Assembly (NCBI GenBank): GCA_030685235.1
Contig: MU839245.1
Coordinates: 1 to 64,000, forward strand
DNA from: Copromyces sp. CBS 386.78
Taxonomy: Eukaryota; Ascomycota; Sordariomycetes; Sordariales; Sordariaceae
Length of the DNA stretch: 64,000 nt
Reading direction: 5' to 3'
Position numbers and translations under genes: made by a program. Positions 1 through 10,952 of the stretch are shown piece by piece. The notes under the pieces were generated by a model. It made no database searches and had not been told where the DNA came from. It worked only from the letters and a program-made list of their open reading frames with translations. Positions within the stretch are counted from its first letter, which is position 1. Each line of letters begins with the position of its first letter.

Positions 1-3000
1 ATATAATACCCATATATAGTTGCTTATACTTGTATGGTATAATATGGACCCGTAAATCCGTTATAGATATATATTTTATATAATATCTATATTAAGACTA
101 ACAATAAAACAACCTTTTAAGTTAGCGGGGCGTATTAAGTTAGGGAGGAGATTTACCCCCTTAAGAATTTAACGATTTTCGATTTTAGTAGTTCGCTTTA
201 TATTTTTAATAAAATTATTCGTTTCCTTTACTTTCGTTATATTAATTTAAATAATTATATATAGGTTAGAGATACTTAGGTAGCGATTAAAGGGTTTAAG
301 GAGGTTAATGTTATTATTAGAGGAAAGAACGGTCCTTTAAAGCTATGGCTAAAAGAGGTCGCTTTTTACCTTAATTTCGCCATTAATTTCGTTTCCTATA
401 TCTAATTGCGAAGGCAGGGTTTTTATTAGGATTATTACCCTCCTAACAACTATTTAAGGAAAGTTAATAGATTATTCTTTTATTATTTAAATACTATTCA
501 TAATTAAACGGTTATAGAAATTATCCCCCTCTTATTTATTAAAACTTCGTTCGTAATATATCGATACGAAATTATTTCCTATATTTAACGCCCGTCTAAG
601 TAAATAGCAGATATTTAGTATCTACGATTCGGGTACTTAGGACTACAAATATTCAACTATTTATAAAACATTAACGGGGTATAGATCCGCGGTATACTAT
701 TAGTTAAATACGACGCGTATACTATAGTAAAAATTAAGCGATAGGTTTACTATATACTTAGAAACTACGGCTATAAACTAAGGGAGAAATTCGTAATAGA
801 TTTCTTCGAATTTAACAAAGGAAATAATAGGGTTAAATATTTCCTCCTTATTATATACCGCTAGTCTAATTATATTTAGGACTATTATCTATCTAATTAT
901 TAAATAGTTATTATTAGTATTATACTAATATCCTATATTAATATACTTAAATAGCGGTATAATATTAGAATTAAAACCTTCGAATTCGATAACGAATTTA
1001 TAAATAATAAGATCTAATAAAGGTTATTATAATAAAGAATAATAGTTGAACTTTCTACTCCTAATATACAAGTATAGAATAGTAGGGTAGAGCATTTAGG
1101 GGGTATAATTAAGGAAAGATATAATACCATATTAATAAGCTCGAAATTTCTAATCGATTTATAGCTAGAAATTACTACCGCAACTATTTATTTTATTAAT
1201 AAATCCCCTCGGTACCTTTATAATTAGAAATCTCCGTTTAAACAGTTTTATACCTATATTACCTAATAATACGGTTATTAAGAAGCACGTAAACCAGATT
1301 TAAATTACCTTAAAATCTATAGCTACAAGGCCTTTACAATAACGAACACCGCTTAGAAAAAGGAGAAGCGGCGTTAGAAGCATTTGCCTAAAATATAGAT
1401 AGGTTTCTTTATTAATTATTTAATAACTTTAATTTACTATATATAGAATCCGTATACAAATTGGATTATCTAAACTAGAAATATAATCTTTAACGAGGAG
1501 ATTATATATAACCTAAATTTTAAAAAGTTGAAAGAAGACTTATAAATTAATAGCGAAGAGCTGGCGGACTTACTTAATAAATTAAACGAACTATATAGTT
1601 AATCTTCGGGGGTATCCGAACTATTAGAAAGAGAAGGCTACGGCCTATAAAACAATATCGATAATAATAATATTGAACCGTTACTATTAAACCTTTTGGA
1701 TAGAGACTACGAATAAAGTTAAAATACCTCCTAAGAGGGGGACAGTCAATTATAAAAAAGAATTAATCTATATTATATTTTAAATAAAATGTCTATTAAA
1801 TATATTACAGGCATATATCCATTACCTCTATTAACCCCGCCGGTAGTATTTAACGTAAATTATATAATAAACCGAATAATTTATAAATATTCGTATTAGT
1901 AAAAACCTTAGGAAGCCATATTTAATATTAGGAGACTATCCTAACCAATTTTCAAAACGATAGGGAAGATTATTACTAAGGCGGAAATATATTAATTAAT
2001 TACTAAACTAGGCCGATTCAATAGAATTTATCGACGAAATCTACCTCCTATACCTAAATATTATAGCGATCTAAATAACTACTTATTAGGCTAATTCTTA
2101 AAAGAAGTAGAAAAGATTTATCTATAGAGTTATAAAAATATAAAGACGTAAATCGAGGTTAGCGGGGATATATTACAATTAAGAGGAAAATAGATTTTCG
2201 ACTATATATAAGTATATATTTATAAATTTAATAAGAACGGAACGCTTAATAAATATAAAGTACGGCTCGTCGTAAAAGGCGATTAATAGAATAAAAATAG
2301 TATAAATACGTACGCCTTCACCCTAATAAAGAAGTCGTTTAAATCTATTATCGCTCTTACCGCAAAATTTAACTTCGAATTAATCTAGTACGACGCAATT
2401 AACGCCTTCGTTAACACATATTTCGATAAAGAGATCTATATACGTATACTTCCCGGGTATTAAATCCCTAGTAAAGTTTTTAAATTAATTAAAATATTAT
2501 ATAATTTACAACGAATACCCTTATTATAGTAAAGGGAATTTAGCGGTACGTTCAAATCTATAGGCTTCAAAGTAATCCTTAAAGATCTATATATTATAAA
2601 GAAAAATAATATCCTTATATTCTACTATATTAATAATATTATATTTGCGTTTAATAAGAATAAAATAAAGGAGGTTAATAAATATATTGTAGAACTATAA
2701 TTAAAATATTATTTTATAAGAGGAGACGAATTCTAATAGTTTTTAGGTATTAAAATTATCCGCGATCGAAATTAGAAAAAGATCTAGCTATTATAAAAAG
2801 CTTATATCGAAAAAATCTTTAAATTATTCAAATCTAGCTTTTAATTTACTTTAATACCTATAAGGTATACTAAATTGGCTCTATACGAAGGTACTACCAA
2901 CTATATAAAGATCCGCTCTTATTAAATTAATATAAGCTTACTATTATACGTAGCGGTTAATATTCGATTAAATATTATATTCCTAGTAAGTAGATTAGTA

Positions 3001-3910
3001 TAATATAATTATAATCTTAATTTTGCTTATCTAGTAGTTAGCGAAAAAGTAATATAATACTTTCGAATTATTAAAATTTAGGTATTATATTTCGGCGGTA
3101 GTAACCGATTGGAAATAATTTTAAATATTTCGTTTATAAATAATTTAAATAATTAAAAGAGTTTATAGGGTTTTACAATTAAACTTTATAGTGGTTTAAT
3201 CTATTAGGGTATAATTAAATAGACTGCTATCGCGACTTCAATAATAGAAGTAGAATTATATATAATTGAGAGGGTAATTAAGGAAACCCTATTTATAATG
3301 CGGCTAATATCCGTTCTAAAGGTAAGGCTATTAGAAAATCCTATCCTTATTCTATAATACGATAATAAGTAGACTATTAGGGCGTTTATAGAGGAGACCC
3401 CTACCTTTAGTATTAAAATGAAATATATAGATATTTATAAATATTAATTAAGGGAAGAAATCCTTATTAAGAAAATATTTAAAATTAAGTATTTGGATAC
3501 GAAATTAATACTAGTAGATAAATTGATAAAAGTATTAGATATTTTAAAATATAGGAGGTTTAGAGAGTTTTTAGGTATAGTAGAGAAACTACCCCGGAAG
3601 AAGGATAATCCGGGATTGGAGGAGATCAATTTAGACGATTTGGATAAGAAACTGGGTTTGAATGTATAAGAAATTTGTAAATAGCTTTACTTTTGACTTT
3701 AAATAGGTAAAAGAGGTTTATAAGTAAGGGGGTATATTAAATTGTAGGGTGGAGATTTCGATTAGATGAGGCGAGTCCTAGTTACTTGATTAAGGTTTTA
3801 GTATTTCCGGGATACCCGAGCACCCCCTAGACCTTTTGGAGCAGATCAGTCATATAGCCAGTTTCGAGATAGTTCAATCAACCAGATCATACACACCAGT
3901 AAATCTGACA
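1..3910 (+). mobile_element. RIP-degraded Copia (Ty1-type) retrotransposon, 3' part; left end outside window
   Basis: Plus-strand translation shows the Copia pol order with many TAA/TAG stops. Around 2390-2460 lies a reverse transcriptase block reading YDAINAFVNTYFDKEIYIR, the family's D-x-x-x-A-F-L-N region. At about 2618-2660 the block YYINNIIFAF corresponds to the catalytic YVDD box with both Asp changed to Asn. At about 3419-3462 the block KYIDIYKY*LREEI corresponds to the conserved end of the RNase H region (KHIDxRYHxxRE). A purine-rich tract (about 3722-3734) precedes the 3' LTR. Integrase should lie in the first 1.7 kb but I could not place its motifs. The element is non-functional: stops and Asp-to-Asn changes are all C-to-T or G-to-A. 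It is the same family as, or a sister family to, the element at 17185-22734, sharing the sequence before the 3' LTR. Confidence 0.9.
3735..3910 (+). repeat. 3' LTR of the left Copia element
   Basis: The LTR begins TATTAAATTG, a RIPed form of TGTCAGATTG, and ends TCTGACA, which matches the inverted termini of the LTRs at 17185-17373 and 22546-22734. It follows the polypurine tract directly. The first 100 bp is moderately AT-rich and the last 70 bp is nearly normal, so RIP fades across the LTR into the gene island. The 5' LTR is outside the window, so the target duplication (GTACA expected if the right flank is 3911-3915) cannot be checked. Confidence 0.75.
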
Positions 3911-6692
3911 GTACACACCATGCAGAACATGTCGTATCCAGAAAGGAGCATATCCTGTCGAACTCCAAAGAGGCAAGCTCGCGCGGTTGCATCTATGACG
4001 GTCGGATCCGTTGATCAACGTATGCCCGTCCGGAGCAAATCCGCAGTCCCATACTTCCAGCAGGAAGATGCATCGCTTGTCGATCGGAACCGGGAAACAA
4101 AACGACATGGCAGCCACCATCATGCCAGGTACCTCACCGGCTTCCTATCATGATGACTGAGGTCGGTGACGCGGATGGTAGCCGCTGCGGTCAATGCCAG
4201 ATGCCGGATGCTTCTTGTTTATGCCTTCGCATACTTGGCAGAAGTTTCGAGTCTATGGAATCCATGTCCAACATCTCAACTTGCAGACCCAGGCAAGTCC
4301 AGACCATTCCAAGGTGCGACCAACTTGCATCTTTCCGCACTTGGCGGTTCCGGTATGACATGTCCTACCGCAATTCGAGCAAGCAGAAGTCTGGATGCTT
4401 GATGGAATGCTGCATAGGGCGCTTGAAGGTTTCATCGGTAACCTTGATGAAGGCATTCCGAGAAGAAGACAAGCCTAGAAGAGCTTGACATGATAACAGC
4501 GGTATTATTGTCGTTAACTCGGGGAATGCTGCCTGATTGTCGATGCCCGACCAGTTTCTCCTGTCCCAAGCGGTTTCTTTTTCTCGCTGGAGTCGCATAG
4601 CTAGATCCCTTCATCCAGTAGTGTTGTTGTTGATTTTTCCGCTTCGATAACTGTTTGCGCTTTTCCTCCCGTCTGTAATGAATTGGAGACACCGCATGGC
4701 GTTGATTTGCTTTCAGCCGCAACGTCGCCACAGCCTTTTGAGAGTGTCGTGCAGTCAGTCCATCGTCAGATCCAACCAGTCGGGAAACCGGGGTGGATTG
4801 AAAGATCGTGAAACATGGCACACCCGCAGTGCCCTTTCCCGCCAATGCCATGCGCCCCTAATACTCACGATGGCTTCAACGGTGGTCGCCACTTGTTGGA
4901 CCCCTGGGGAGGAGCCGCCCAGTCCAGTCTAACGACCACTGCCACCGCATGGAGCGCTCGGGCCACCCCTTTCAAGTTCCCGTTTCTCGCTTCACGATGC
5001 TTGGAGCAAATTGGATGGGATGGTTCACGAATCCTGCTTGTCTGTCGCTCCCGCGCTTGCATGGTGGGCATGCGGCGGTGCGGAAGAAGGCGATCACAAA
5101 TGCTAAGTTTAGTGGCAGCCATCAGTAGGCACTTTCGTGGCTCGTATCGTCTCGTGCCGTCTCGTCTTGCCTCACCGGGTCGGACCCCAGGGGGAGGGGG
5201 GAGGGGGTCCAAACACGTCAAAAGCCAAGTTCCGGCCCGATTCGGGGTTCACGATGATTTTCTTTGTGGGTTAGGTGCCATTTTCCCGTCACGTCAACGA
5301 CACCTGTCCACTTCTTCTCCCGGCTCGGCTCCTCCACTCTCCTCCACTCACACGGCCCTTGCACGGAGTTCACGATGATTTGCTGCTTGGCCCCCGACCC
5401 CCGTTCTCCCGGTCGGACCCTGAAAAGGGCAAATGTCAAAGGGCGTTTCGGCTAATCCCGCCGCCCCGAGTGCCCAGCTCAACAACGTGGGTCCCAGAAA
5501 AGAGAGGGAGATCGTGAAGTGGGTTTTTGCGCAGAAAGCGCAGAAGGATGGTGTTGCACCTTACGGTAGGGCTGAAAGGCCCGCTCGTCGCAAACACACG
5601 GGGAACGAAAACGGTGAGCGGTGAACCGCTCGGTGAATGAGACTGGATTAGCATCATCGATATTTCGGCTTGTTGCTTTCACAACGGCGAAGTTCGTCAG
5701 ATACTCAATCCTTCTTCCACTTGAACCTTTTACATTCAATTCGTTTCACTTTCCACCCCTGTACTATTCTTTGAACTATTGCTCTCTTTTGCTTACAAAT
5801 CATCTCCCTCATCTTCTATTCCCTCGGCATCACCGCTTTTCAGGTGCCCTGTCTGGTGACCATTCTACACCACAACACCAAGGTGGAAAAAAAGAATTGT
5901 CTCAACCACCCAAAAACAAAATTTCTTTTATTTCCAATGAAAAATTTAACAAGAGAATCGAAAGTGGCGGACTTAGCGTCGGTTCCATCATGTATATCAG
6001 TGTATCGATGTGAATGAAGCTCGGTTTCTCCCCATCACTCATTCGCATCATACATTACGCACACACAACCATCTCTGTTGCTCAGCACCATTGCGTGTTC
6101 CCTACCTCAACAAGAATTTTCAACGTCCCTCCCTCACCTTTGCGCCAACTCATGCCCGTCAACCCGCACTGCATACCTTCTTCTTCACAGTCAATCACAG
6201 CTTTAACATACTATTTAGCCAACTATATTCCCACCTTGATTCCCACTTCGCGTGGACCAGTTTCTACTCAGTTCATCCTGGTCGCCTTCATTGTGACCAT
6301 TTTCGTAACCCACAGGAGAAGATCCACACACGTTCATAATCATTTCCAAATGACAGCCATCGTAAAACCCACCTAGTAATAAAAGCAGAGCGCTGAATGA
6401 TAACCAGGCAATGGAATGATCTTTGAAGTACAGTGCGGTGGTTGGTTCAAGATTTTCAACTTTCCTTCTACCTAGGCTTTCTTCTTTAATGCTACCTACT
6501 AATATTATTGGTCATCCGTCTTAAAACACCTCATATCGATGAACGAATTTCAAAGGACCAAAAACAGCCATAAAACCTGGCAAGTAGAATGAACAACTAG
6601 AATGATGCGCATCGCCGCTGTTTACACTGTCTCATATCTCCTTTAATGATAACATTACCGGCGAGTCCAAAGCCACAGAAGCGTACCAACGT
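3911..6692. other. 2.8-kb GC-balanced intergenic region without a supported gene
   Basis: Six-frame reading shows only short overlapping frames with no recognisable domain. Visible structure: a 14-bp direct repeat gttcacgatgattt at 5247-5260 and 5368-5381; two copies of the imperfect palindrome ggtcggaccc near 5178 and 5411; a G-rich run around 5188-5208; and a pyrimidine-rich tract at about 5700-5860 of the kind found in fungal promoters and 5' leaders, with no convincing ORF after it. The last few hundred bases probably include the 3' UTR of the Rsc9 gene, which ends at 6693. Confidence 0.5.
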
Positions 6693-9600
6693 CTACTCAA
6701 CCGGCTCCAGCAGCTTGAACAAGCTAGTGATGTACGGCGCCAACAACCTATTCTCGCAAAACACCTCCCAAAGCCTCGGCATCAGAGGCCGGAACAACCT
6801 TTCGTTCCATCCAGCGTCCGCCGACGCCACCAGTCCAGGGTATGTTGATGGCGACGTTGATACCAGCGCCAACGCTCCCTCCTCCTCCTTGGCCTCACTA
6901 TCCTCCTCTTGACTTTCGCCATCAGCGGGACCCAACACCTGCTTGCGACTCTGCTTCCTCAACCGCTCCTCAGCATCGGTCTTAACGACGTTCCTGGCGA
7001 TATTCCTCAGAATCAGCACCGCACTCAGCGGTATTCCCGCCGCCTGCGGTGGCACGTTTGGGTTCCTCTCGTCCCGCACGCTGGCCGTCTCCTCGAACGT
7101 CAAGGAGATGGTGCCGGCCGGCTTGATCACCCGCGTCTTGGATCTCTTAGGCGAAGACGCTACCTGTGCAGGACCGCCGCCGGGAGTAGTCAAGCCACTA
7201 GCAGGACCACCGGGGAACGGCTCTGTCGCGCCGCCGGGTCCGCCGGCCGCAGGGGTAGGAGGGGGTTGGAGGGTGGGGTATAAGGCGTTATGGCGAGCCT
7301 CTTCGGCCTTGAGGTGGGTCTTGATGTGCATCATCAACTGCATCAGGTTGAGCTTGGTAGGCGTCGGATACCTGCGGCAGCTGTCCCAGTGGCAGGAGTA
7401 GGTGCCTTCTTTGTTGGAGAACTTGTTATCGGTGCCAGGAGCTTCGCCAAGGTGGTGCGTGAGGATGTGGTTCCACATTGACTCGGTGGTGAGGTGCCAG
7501 GCGCCGCACACGAGATGTTGGTTTTGTTGTTGTTGCTGCTGCTCGTCACTGGTGGGTTGCCGTGTCCATTGACAACCCAGGTAGCCACGGTTTTCGGGAC
7601 TGATGGGGAACGCACGAGGTCTGATTCCCCTAATGATGAACCGGCTCTGGACCTCCCCGGTAGGTCCCTGTTCACGGAACACTTGCGCGCCAGCGGTATG
7701 GTACACAGAGCTGATGTTCCTGATGAACTCGGCTGCGTTGATCATGCTTCGTCCAGTGCGTTTTAGCGGCTCAAGGAACGCCGCGTTGTAGGCTTGCCAG
7801 ATCGCGATCTGTGTCACCTGCGCATCGGGATCTTCCTCGAACGTGCACCGCACCCACTGGTGTGTGCGCTCCGGTTCTTCCATGGCCAACAGCCGCTCGA
7901 GAAGGTCGGGAGGAATAGATACAACCTGCTCGGAAGGCGCGTCATACACGATCCGAGCCTCGCTTACAACAATATCCTTGTGGTAGCGCTTAGCACCGTG
8001 AGACAACAGCCGGACGAGATGGGTGACTAGGTGCTCCACGTTGGTACCCTTGATCAAGGTATCCAAGTTAGGGACAACGGCAGTATACTGGTACAGGAAG
8101 TCGAGGCAGGCATCAACCAGGTCGTCGTCGTTAAGTAGAAGCCAGTCCATAAGGTTCTGTAGGACATACACCGGGACATCGTGAAGCTTGTTAGTTTCCG
8201 TGGCGTGGTTCATCGAGATACGACCGATAGCTCGCAAAGCGGTGAGAATCGTTCCGCGGTCGTTAGATTTCAGCTGGTCAAGCAGGGTTTGATACAAGGG
8301 ATCGTCGGATTCGAGCACCAAGTTGGGTGTAATTTGTTCGGCGATGTCCAGCGCAAAATGCTTGAGCTCTACAGTGAGATCCATGTCGGGGAGGTGAAGA
8401 AGAATGCATAGTAGGTCTTTAATCGGTGGGTAATCCGCCATGAACCAAGCGTTGTCCGGCAGCATAACCATATTCCGAATGGTAAGAACGGCTTCGGTGA
8501 TAAGTGTCATGTGGTCGGTAAACTCTGAAGGCTGGAAGTTGTCTTGTACATCCTTGCGCTTGAGCTGTGCGATGCGCTCTAGGATATCAAGGGTACCGTT
8601 GATACCATCGAGCTCACCAATATCGCCGTCGTCGACATCGGGGTCGTTCGATATGATCCATTCGACGTTGTAGAATAAGCTGCCAACGCCCAGGGCAAAC
8701 TCGGTCAAGCCTTCGGCCAATCCACTGAATTGTGCAAACTTGTACTTATCACCCCGTTCGAACGAAATCTTGACCAAGTGGTTGAGTCCAAAGGCCTGCT
8801 CAGCACGGATACCGGATCGGAGAGCTAGGAGACAGCGCTCGTAAATATTCGGGCCATCGAGGCTACCTATGATTGGTGAGCATTTGCGATCAAGGGAGCG
8901 ATCGCGACAAGACTTACCTGGTGGAAGGGCGGCGCGTACCAGTGCCGAAGTACTGGGGGCACCAGGAGCACCAGATGGGCCAGGTTGCCTCAGAAGGCGC
9001 CGCCTCTTGTTGAAAAACTCGGGATTGCTCGTAGGCGTATCGACGATGCGCAGCTGCAGCGGCTGCAGCGGCGGAGGCTGGAAACTCTGCACCAGGTGGT
9101 GACCGTGGTCGGGACCTGGGTTGTACATGACTGACGCGCTTCCTCGGTTTTGGTGGGCGTGAGGCGGGCCGTGAGAGGGTATGGGAGTACTAGAATGGGA
9201 TTGCGAATGCGACGGGGGTTGTTGGTTGTTTTGTGAGTTGGAGTTGGAGGAAGGATTGGCTGCGGGTTGTTGTTGTTGTTGCGCAGAACCGGCATGTCGT
9301 GTTTGCCGCGTTGAGTTTGTGTCTGGATGGAAAATCACCCTCGGTGCAGGCGCTTCTCTGAGACCCCGGGACGCGCGAGCCGAGTTGGGAGTGTCAACAG
9401 TACTCCGCTCCCTACTCGGAGTCCCGTCGTCACCAGAATCTTCCTTATCACCTTTCAAGCTCCTGGCCGTAAAGTTCTCAAGGGTTCTAGTTAGGAGTGA
9501 TCCTCCTTTGGCAGTAGTAAACTCGAGAATCTCGGGTGGAGGGGGTTCCTTGTTGTGGACCGTCTTGATCTCGTAGGCGGCCAAGTTCTTGTAGAATATT

Positions 9601-9890
9601 TGTTTCAACGTATAAGCATCGGCAGGCGCATTGTGCCTCATGAGACCTAGACCCTCGCACATTTTCCGCCACATAAGCTTCTCGTCCGAAACCTTATCGT
9701 ATCCGCCATGTTCGACAATGTGGTTGAAGAGCTTGAGCAGGTCGACCGTCAGGTTGCCCATCTTGGGTTCGGGGTCGAAGTTGGTGCCGCGCTTCTCGTG
9801 GAAGACACGCAGATCTTCGATGAACTTTTCATATTCGGGCGTACGGTCGACTGTATGCTCGGGCATGAGTTGAGGTTTCGGAGGAGCCAT
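6693..9890 (-). CDS. rsc9: Rsc9-like chromatin-remodelling subunit (ARID plus RFX-type domain)
   Basis: Probable DNA-binding subunit of the RSC (SWI/SNF class) nucleosome remodeller, acting in the nucleus. The ATG at 9890 opens an N-terminal ARID/BRIGHT domain (about residues 15-115; FIEDLRVFHEKRG, LFNHIVEHGGYDKV, W-RKMCEGLGL). A low-complexity Gln/Asn/Ser/His segment follows (about 190-260), then a long helical central region. An RFX-type winged-helix segment comes next (WVRCTFEEDPDAQVTQIAIW through FIRGIRPRAFP equivalents), then a Q6 run and a C2H2-like stretch (CHWDSC...H-H). The C-terminus has an acidic run and ends SLFKLLEPVE. I infer two exons, complement(6693..8866, 8918..9890), giving 1048 aa. 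The 51-bp intron has donor GTAAGT and acceptor ATAG. It contains no stop and keeps frame, so an unspliced reading gives 1065 aa. The gene is divergent from the one at 10953. Confidence 0.88.
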   Translation of the reverse strand: MAPPKPQLMPEHTVDRTPEYEKFIEDLRVFHEKRGTNFDPEPKMGNLTVDLLKLFNHIVEHGGYDKVSDEKLMWRKMCEGLGLMRHNAPADAYTLKQIFYKNLAAYEIKTVHNKEPPPPEILEFTTAKGGSLLTRTLENFTARSLKGDKEDSGDDGTPSRERSTVDTPNSARASRGLREAPAPRVIFHPDTNSTRQTRHAGSAQQQQQPAANPSSNSNSQNNQQPPSHSQSHSSTPIPSHGPPHAHQNRGSASVMYNPGPDHGHHLVQSFQPPPLQPLQLRIVDTPTSNPEFFNKRRRLLRQPGPSGAPGAPSTSALVRAALPPGKSCRDRSLDRKCSPIIGSLDGPNIYERCLLALRSGIRAEQAFGLNHLVKISFERGDKYKFAQFSGLAEGLTEFALGVGSLFYNVEWIISNDPDVDDGDIGELDGINGTLDILERIAQLKRKDVQDNFQPSEFTDHMTLITEAVLTIRNMVMLPDNAWFMADYPPIKDLLCILLHLPDMDLTVELKHFALDIAEQITPNLVLESDDPLYQTLLDQLKSNDRGTILTALRAIGRISMNHATETNKLHDVPVYVLQNLMDWLLLNDDDLVDACLDFLYQYTAVVPNLDTLIKGTNVEHLVTHLVRLLSHGAKRYHKDIVVSEARIVYDAPSEQVVSIPPDLLERLLAMEEPERTHQWVRCTFEEDPDAQVTQIAIWQAYNAAFLEPLKRTGRSMINAAEFIRNISSVYHTAGAQVFREQGPTGEVQSRFIIRGIRPRAFPISPENRGYLGCQWTRQPTSDEQQQQQQNQHLVCGAWHLTTESMWNHILTHHLGEAPGTDNKFSNKEGTYSCHWDSCRRYPTPTKLNLMQLMMHIKTHLKAEEARHNALYPTLQPPPTPAAGGPGGATEPFPGGPASGLTTPGGGPAQVASSPKRSKTRVIKPAGTISLTFEETASVRDERNPNVPPQAAGIPLSAVLILRNIARNVVKTDAEERLRKQSRKQVLGPADGESQEEDSEAKEEEGALALVSTSPSTYPGLVASADAGWNERLFRPLMPRLWEVFCENRLLAPYITSLFKLLEPVE
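8867..8917 (-). other. Inferred 51-bp in-frame intron of the Rsc9 gene
   Basis: On the minus strand the segment begins GTAAGTC and ends CATAG, with a weak branch-like CTCAC upstream of the acceptor. Its 17 translated codons (basic, Cys/Ser-rich) interrupt a sequence that reads smoothly without them (LPPG joined to SLDGPNIYERCLLAL). Length divisible by three and absence of stops make it easy to mis-annotate as coding. Confidence 0.75.
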
Positions 9891-10952
9891 TCTGGCGGAG
9901 CGAGCCGCAGTACGGCTCCCACTGAGGGTTTCGAGGAAGAGCTAAGAAACTGAAGGCTTCGTTTGCGATAGCGATTGTTGGGATGGGCGCCAATTGGAAT
10001 TCGTCTCTAGCTGTTGCTGGTCGAATGTAACGTAATGATGTCCCGGTATTGGAATTCGTGGCTGTAATGCAGATGCCGATGTCTCGAAATGTTGGGATCG
10101 CCCGAACTGGAAGGTTTAAGGTTGTCGCGATGGCCCAGGGAATGCGACGCGAGGCTGGTCTGCCACTTGCGAACTTTCCACTTTCTGAAATCGCGGAGTG
10201 ATGGACGGCATGGCGTCGGTTTTTTCCTACTGTCACAGAGAGCTACTGCGTAAAGGTCATTCCCTGCAGCGCACTGGCCAATGTCATCCACCGGCCAAGA
10301 CACCTGTGCCCCGCTTGACGCACATCGCGCGCTCGGGCCACACATTGGCAGCTCTGCGGTGGCTCCAGCGGGGCGGCCTCCAAGGTTCTCCTGACACCTG
10401 AACAACATCTAGTCATCGATTCCAAGAGCATTTCCAACAAAGGTCAACGACACTCGTCCAGAACACAATGAATCTTGAAGAAAATGCTGGATTCTCCTCC
10501 TAGAATTAACCAACCCTCAGTGTTAAACATCGTGGCTTTATAAAAAATTATTACGGGCCCGTTTTGCGCCAGTGTACCTACCTCTGGGACAATTTGAAAC
10601 TGAGCTATCATGGGAAGGAACAACCCAGGTTTGTTGGGAGTCACCGCCCAAGAGAACCTTCCGTCGCGACATGTGTCCCCTCACGATGAAGCGGAGACCA
10701 AGTTATTTCGACTGTCGAGCACTGTTCCTTCCTGCCTCTTTTCAATTGTGTTTCTCTTCCAAGTCTCGAAGCAGGAGGAGGGCAGTTCAGAGCCTCCTCT
10801 TCCGTCGTCTTTCTTTCTCTCCACCATCCTCCAGTCTTTTCCTTTGATTCTCTCCACGGTGTGCCTGCAGTTGAAATTGGACTGCAGTTACGGAGACCTG
10901 TCGAGTCCCTCCCATCCAGGTTGTCACCTTGGCTGCTACCAGAGTTGGTCGA
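9891..10952. promoter_or_regulatory. Divergent promoter region between Rsc9 and the 10953 gene
   Basis: The 1.06-kb gap separates two outward-reading start codons and must hold both 5' leaders and promoters. It has normal base composition and no supported ORF. A CT-rich stretch at about 10740-10860 lies just before the plus-strand gene and fits a fungal transcription start region. I see no clear TATA box or operator. Confidence 0.5.

Noticed and set aside
4815..5378. 187-codon open frame in the intergenic region
   Set aside because: Low-complexity, overlaps other open frames on both strands, no domain, and no splice or start context.
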